This document shows positions 60,515-64,000 of a stretch of DNA of 64,000 nucleotides, in pieces (position 1 is the stretch's first letter; each line of letters opens with the position of its first letter). The notes beneath the pieces were generated by a model. That model was not told the DNA's origin, made no database searches, and saw only the letters and a list, made by a program, of their open reading frames with translations. A program made the position numbers and the translations under genes. The stretch is from JAJFUG01 sp964473155 (GTDB taxonomy: Bacteria; Gemmatimonadota; Glassbacteria; GWA2-58-10), in the NCBI GenBank assembly GCA_964473155.1, contig CAYYNT010000001.1, positions 1-64,000 on the forward strand. The letters are read 5' to 3'.

Positions 60515-61333
60515 TCAAAACAACAGCGCCCGGTATACAAGAGCCAGCGGCACGGTGAAAAGCAGACTGTCAAAACGGTCGAGCACACCGCCATGGCCGG
60601 GAATCAGGTGCGAGGAATCCTTGACGCCGCTGTCGCGTTTGAACGCCGACTCCACCAGGTCACCGAGAGGGGCGATTACCGCGAACAGCACTCCCAGAAC
60701 CAGGGCATGACCCGCGCTCATAAGCCCCATGACTTTCATTCCCGCCGCCAGAGACATCCCTGCCGCCGCAACCAAACCGCCCGCCGCCCCCTCGACCGTC
60801 TTGCCCGGACTGAGCCTGGGAGCCAGCTTGCGCCGCCCGAACGCCCGCCCGGCCAGATAGCTGCCCACATCGACGCTCCAGGTGATAAGATAGGCCAGGA
60901 ACAGCCACTGGAAACCCTGCCGTTCATCCAGGCCCGGTGCATGACGGAGCAGAAGCTGAAGCGAAAAAAGACCCCCGCTGTACAGCACTCCGAATACGCT
61001 GACCGCAACACGCACTATTGATCCTTCGTTCGCGCGGGCCAGCGACATGGCAGCTAACAGAAGCAGGGCAAAAGGTGCGATAAGAGTCAAACAGAGGCTG
61101 TACGGGGAAGAAAGCAGCAGCCAGACAAGCAGCGGAACGGCAGCGGAAAGGCTTGCCCCGGCCTTATCAAGAGCGTCCGCATTCTTGAGGCGGGCCATTT
61201 TGAAAAATTCACCGGCAGCAAGCCAGGAACATAACGACAGGAATATTACAAGGGGCCATGAACCATAACTGCTGAGGAAATATATCAGCGGCACGCCCGC
61301 CAGGGCGACAAGACTGCGAATGAGAAAATTCAC
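60515..61333 (-). CDS. cdsA: Phosphatidate cytidylyltransferase
   Basis: 272 residues with about seven membrane helices. The C-terminal signature is complete: SVDVGSYLAGRAFGRRKLAP, then SPGKTVEGAAGG, and finally DLVESAFKRDSGVKDSSHLI with the metal-binding Asp/Lys residues. It makes CDP-diacylglycerol for phospholipid synthesis in the inner membrane. The start is GTG at 61333. Normally dxr follows directly; here an R-M island begins 26 bases after the stop. Confidence 0.95.
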   Translation of the reverse strand: MNFLIRSLVALAGVPLIYFLSSYGSWPLVIFLSLCSWLAAGEFFKMARLKNADALDKAGASLSAAVPLLVWLLLSSPYSLCLTLIAPFALLLLAAMSLARANEGSIVRVAVSVFGVLYSGGLFSLQLLLRHAPGLDERQGFQWLFLAYLITWSVDVGSYLAGRAFGRRKLAPRLSPGKTVEGAAGGLVAAAGMSLAAGMKVMGLMSAGHALVLGVLFAVIAPLGDLVESAFKRDSGVKDSSHLIPGHGGVLDRFDSLLFTVPLALVYRALLF

Positions 61334-61385
61334 CGCGCGCCCTCCGGGTCTGAAATCCTCCGGCAGCAGAACTCTTCAGCGTGTA

Positions 61386-62150
61386 TCAAAGCCTGTTCCC
61401 TCCGGACGCGCCCTTGACCATGCCATATCGCCGTTCTCTTTTCTGGAATGCGGCTACAGCCTCGTAGAAATGTTCTTTTCTGAAATCCGGCCAGAGGACC
61501 TGAGAAATGTAAAGCTCGGTGTAAGCTATCTGCCAGAGGAGAAAATTGCTTATGCGCATCTCACCGCTGGTGCGGATCAAAAGATCGGGATCGGGCAGCC
61601 CTGAGGTGTACAGGCTGCTCGAAAACATTTCCTCATCGATTTTGTCCGGTGCAATCCGTCCTGCGGCAGCCTCGCCGCAAAGTTTTCTGGTGGCCTCGAG
61701 TATCTCCGTACGGCTGCCATAGCTGATCGCCAGGTTGAGCAGCATCCGGTTCTGGCCGGAGGTGAATTCTATCGCCTCCTGGATGGCTTTGCGGCTGGAG
61801 GACTCTATCCTCTCCCAATGTCCGATGCAACCCACACGGATTCCATTGTCTCGGAGCTGACGGCGCTCCCGGCGGATATAGTTGCGCAGAATCACCATCA
61901 GAGCTTTTATCTCGGCCTCCGGGCGCTTCCAGTTTTCCTCGCTGAAAGCGTACAGAGTCAGCACCTCAACACCCAGTTCCCGGCTGGCCTCAACCACTGC
62001 CCGCACCGATTCCATGCCCCGGCGGTGCCCGAAGACCCTGGGGCGGCCGCGCATCTGGGCCCAGCGCCCGTTGCCGTCCATGATTATAGCCACATGACGG
62101 GGGATGTTGCCGTTATCAAGTATTTCCTGCTTCAAATCATCTTCACGCAT
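61386..62150 (-). CDS. uppS: Undecaprenyl diphosphate synthase (isoprenyl transferase)
   Basis: 254 residues. Catalytic Asp25 in IIMDGNGRWAQMRG, then GHRRGMESVRAVVE, LYAFSEENWKRP, LNLAISYGSRTEI and the C-terminal PDPDLLIRTSGEMRISNFLLWQ. It extends farnesyl diphosphate to the C55 lipid carrier for cell-wall synthesis. The start MREDDLKQEIL gives the normal length; the open frame extends 49 codons upstream without conservation. It lies between frr and cdsA with a frr terminator in the gap, so it may be partly uncoupled from frr. Confidence 0.96.
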   Translation of the reverse strand: MREDDLKQEILDNGNIPRHVAIIMDGNGRWAQMRGRPRVFGHRRGMESVRAVVEASRELGVEVLTLYAFSEENWKRPEAEIKALMVILRNYIRRERRQLRDNGIRVGCIGHWERIESSSRKAIQEAIEFTSGQNRMLLNLAISYGSRTEILEATRKLCGEAAAGRIAPDKIDEEMFSSSLYTSGLPDPDLLIRTSGEMRISNFLLWQIAYTELYISQVLWPDFRKEHFYEAVAAFQKRERRYGMVKGASGGNRL

Positions 62151-62254
62151 CAGTAACCATCTGCTGTTCGGATTGCAGGCCAATATTTTGCAGTGGTAAA
62201 TTAAAGACATTGACCACGCGGGGCAATAGTAATCGCCCGGTGCGCGGATGTAAG

Positions 62255-62283
62255 AAACCCCGGTCCGGAGCGGACCGGGGTTT
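62255..62283 (-). terminator. Hairpin terminator after frr
   Basis: AAACCCCGGTCCG and CGGACCGGGGTTT, a 13-bp perfect stem with loop CTC on the minus strand, followed by CTTACATC. The U-run is short, so readthrough into uppS is plausible. Confidence 0.75.
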
Positions 62284-62308
62284 CCGAATAACTGCATTCA
62301 GACAAGGC

Positions 62309-62866
62309 TTAAATTTCCATTATTTCAGCTTCTTTGGTCTTCAGCACGGCATCCAGCTTCTCGATGTAATCATCAGTCAGCTTCTGCACCTCAACCTCCG
62401 CCCGGCGCACGATATCCTCGGAAAGCACTTTATCCTTTTCCTGCTTCTTCAACTCGTCATTGGCTTCCTTGCGGTGATGCCGGATCGAGATGCGCCCTGT
62501 CTCGGCTATTTTGTGCGCAAACCGGACCAGTTCCTTTCGACGCTCCTCCGTAAGCGCCGGAATGGGGACACGGATCAAATTGCCATCGTTGCTCGGAGTC
62601 AGCCCCAGATCGGAGGTCATGATCGCTTTCTGGATCGGCCCGACCATCGACTTGTCCCAGGGCTGCACCACCAGAAGCCTGGGTTCCGGGGCTGACACCG
62701 TCCCGAGTTGGTTCAGCGGCATCCTGGAGCCGTAAGCCTCCACATGGATGGTATCGAGCAGGGCCGGAGAGGCCTTGCCAGTACGGATGCTGCTGAACTC
62801 GTGACGTATCCCGTCAACCGCGCGCTGCATTTTTTCCTTTGTTTCACTGATTATCTTATCCTTCAT
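62309..62866 (-). CDS. frr: Ribosome recycling factor
   Basis: 185 residues, exactly the family length. The helical-bundle arms show FSSIRTGKASPALLDTI and VRVPIPALTEERRKELVR (here IRVPIPALTEERRKELV), with RRKEANDELKKQEKD near the C-terminus. It releases ribosomes after termination with EF-G. The start MKDKIISET follows GGAGGCGACATC and overlaps the pyrH stop (ATGA), so the two are translationally coupled. A strong hairpin follows the gene. Confidence 0.97.
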   Translation of the reverse strand: MKDKIISETKEKMQRAVDGIRHEFSSIRTGKASPALLDTIHVEAYGSRMPLNQLGTVSAPEPRLLVVQPWDKSMVGPIQKAIMTSDLGLTPSNDGNLIRVPIPALTEERRKELVRFAHKIAETGRISIRHHRKEANDELKKQEKDKVLSEDIVRRAEVEVQKLTDDYIEKLDAVLKTKEAEIMEI

Positions 62867-63591
62867 GATGTCGCCTCCACGATAGAGCCGATTCTGTCCC
62901 CGGCCATGATTCTTGGAAGAGCATCCTTTTGCTTCATGTTGAAAACCAGGATCGGGAGCTTGTTGTCCATGCACAGGGTTATGGCGGTCGTATCCATCAC
63001 ACGGATACTCTGGTTCAGGACTTCAAGATACGAAATGCGCGGGATAAAACGGGCGTCCTTGTTTACGACCGGGTCCGCAGTGAAAATACCGTCGACCTTG
63101 GTGGCTTTGATAATAACCTGGCTCTCCGTCTCTATCGCACGGAGAACAGCGGCTGTGTCGGTCGAAAAATAGGGATTTCCCGTGCCCCCGGCAAAAATCA
63201 CGACCCGGCCCTTTTCCAGATGCCTGATCGCGCGGCGGCGGATGTAGGGCTCCGCAAGCTGCTCCATATGGATTGCAGTCATCACCCGGGTCTCCAGGCC
63301 ACGGCTCTCCAGCATGTTCTGAACGGCCAGCGCATTTATCACCGTGGCCAGCATGCCCATGTAATCGGCGGAGACCCGGTCTATCCCGAGCTTGGCGGAG
63401 GTGGTTCCGCGTACGATATTGCCGCCGCCGATCACCATCCCAAGCTGGACTCCCAGGTCATGCACCTTGCATACATCTTCGAGAAGCGTATCCAGAGCAG
63501 TGGAGAAAATAGCGTGGCCCTGCTCTCCGGCCAGTGATTCTCCGCTCAATTTGAGCAGAATGCGGGTGTATCTGAGTTGCGAAGGGTCCAT
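62863..63591 (-). CDS. pyrH: UMP kinase
   Basis: 242 residues, amino-acid-kinase fold. Motifs RILLKLSGESLAG, VIGGGNIVRG, the UMP-binding DYMGMLATVINALA and GTGNPYFSTDTAA with the ATP-site DGIFTADP. It makes UDP from UMP for RNA and cell-wall precursors and is usually controlled by GTP and UTP. Between tsf and frr in the standard order. Complete length; its stop overlaps frr. Confidence 0.97.
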   Translation of the reverse strand: MDPSQLRYTRILLKLSGESLAGEQGHAIFSTALDTLLEDVCKVHDLGVQLGMVIGGGNIVRGTTSAKLGIDRVSADYMGMLATVINALAVQNMLESRGLETRVMTAIHMEQLAEPYIRRRAIRHLEKGRVVIFAGGTGNPYFSTDTAAVLRAIETESQVIIKATKVDGIFTADPVVNKDARFIPRISYLEVLNQSIRVMDTTAITLCMDNKLPILVFNMKQKDALPRIMAGDRIGSIVEATS

Positions 63592-63671
63592 TGGCGGTTG
63601 TCGTTCCGGAGTGGAAGGATAACGGAGCCCCTTGCGGAGCTCCGTTCACCAATATGCGGCACACCGTCCTG

Positions 63672-64000
63672 TCAGCGTCCCAGCTCGAAACGGGCGAAAC
63701 GGCGCACCTGAACATGCTCGCCGAACTTGGCGGCTGAATTCTTGATCAGCTCGCCGATCGTAATCTCCGGGTTCTTCACGAAAGGCTGATCGACCAGGCA
63801 AACTTCCTGATAATACTTTTCGATCCGTCCTTCGACTATCTTGTCCAGCACATTCTCGGGCTTTCCGGTCTCGCGGGCCTGAGCGCGGTAAATTTCCCTT
63901 TCCTTGTCGAGCTGCTCGGCGGACAGTGTCGAGCGGTCCACGACATCCGGGTTTGAGGCGGCTATGTGCATGGCGAGATCCTTGCACATATTGCCGAAAT
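63672..64000 (-). CDS. tsf: Elongation factor Ts, C-terminal part (partial)
   Basis: About 109 C-terminal residues; the N-terminus lies beyond the right edge. The visible part has NMCKDLAMHIAASNPDVV, then the coiled-coil and C-terminal module with KPENVLDKIVEGRIEKYY and the family's CLVDQPFVKNPEITIGELI. EF-Ts recycles EF-Tu. rpsB would be expected further right. The protein ends VRRFARFELGR, typical of EF-Ts. Confidence 0.95.
   Translation of the reverse strand, partial: FGNMCKDLAMHIAASNPDVVDRSTLSAEQLDKEREIYRAQARETGKPENVLDKIVEGRIEKYYQEVCLVDQPFVKNPEITIGELIKNSAAKFGEHVQVRRFARFELGR

Overview
The window looks like a chromosome segment of a free-living, diderm (Gram-negative type), GC-rich bacterium. 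This is inferred from a LolD/MacB-type exporter with a periplasmic adaptor, RseP, an M23 envelope peptidase, a sigma-54 two-component system and canonical tRNA-fMet and tRNA-Asp genes. A secreted cohesin/dockerin protein, a secreted GH38 alpha-mannosidase and a LexA/Pol IV/DnaE2 set recall poorly cultured lineages of the FCB or neighbouring groups. I cannot assign a phylum without a search.

Layout. 1-5.6 kb: an ABC efflux operon on the minus strand (46-aa membrane protein, adaptor, ATPase, permease). It is divergent from a sigma-54 response regulator and histidine kinase, with a good sigma-54 promoter in the gap. 5.6-6.4 kb: an IS4-type transposase remnant and tRNA-Asp. 6.4-12.4 kb: gltB-gltD. 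12.6-17.7 kb: cohesin/dockerin protein, sugar nucleotidyltransferase, double cyclic-nucleotide-binding protein, nucleosidase and a YihY membrane protein. 17.7-26.4 kb: an SOS/mutagenesis neighbourhood (lexA, a 58-aa ORF, dinB, small proteins, twin esterases, dnaE2). The lexA promoter carries two identical-architecture direct-repeat pairs, TTCGC-N6-TTCGC. 26.4-31 kb: an MshEN-like small protein, the alpha-mannosidase, and DUF5674 with an overlapping partner.

31-49.7 kb is an amino-acid biosynthesis supercluster read right to left: a 57-aa membrane protein, ilvD, ilvB, ilvN, ilvC, cimA, ilvE, argD, argJ, a class V aminotransferase, a threonine dehydratase-like enzyme, proC, hom and gdhA. It makes branched-chain amino acids (with a citramalate route to 2-ketobutyrate), arginine precursors, proline and homoserine, and joins carbon to ammonia through Gdh and GOGAT. 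An AT-rich two-gene cassette (a PIN toxin plus a 325-aa unknown protein) interrupts it between proC and hom. Three copies of a C/G-tract repeat sit in or next to it. 50-55.8 kb, plus strand: carA, sppA, eno, ftsB-like, tRNA-fMet, and a coiled-coil membrane protein with an M23 peptidase.

55.9-64 kb is the conserved tsf-pyrH-frr-uppS-cdsA-dxr-rseP cluster on the minus strand. It is interrupted between cdsA and dxr by an AT-rich EcoRV-type restriction-modification system. Both the methyltransferase and the endonuclease closely resemble the EcoRV pair as I remember them, and the endonuclease has an in-frame TAA that cuts off its C-terminal segment. This island, the PIN/325-aa cassette and the lexA operator design are the most interesting items.
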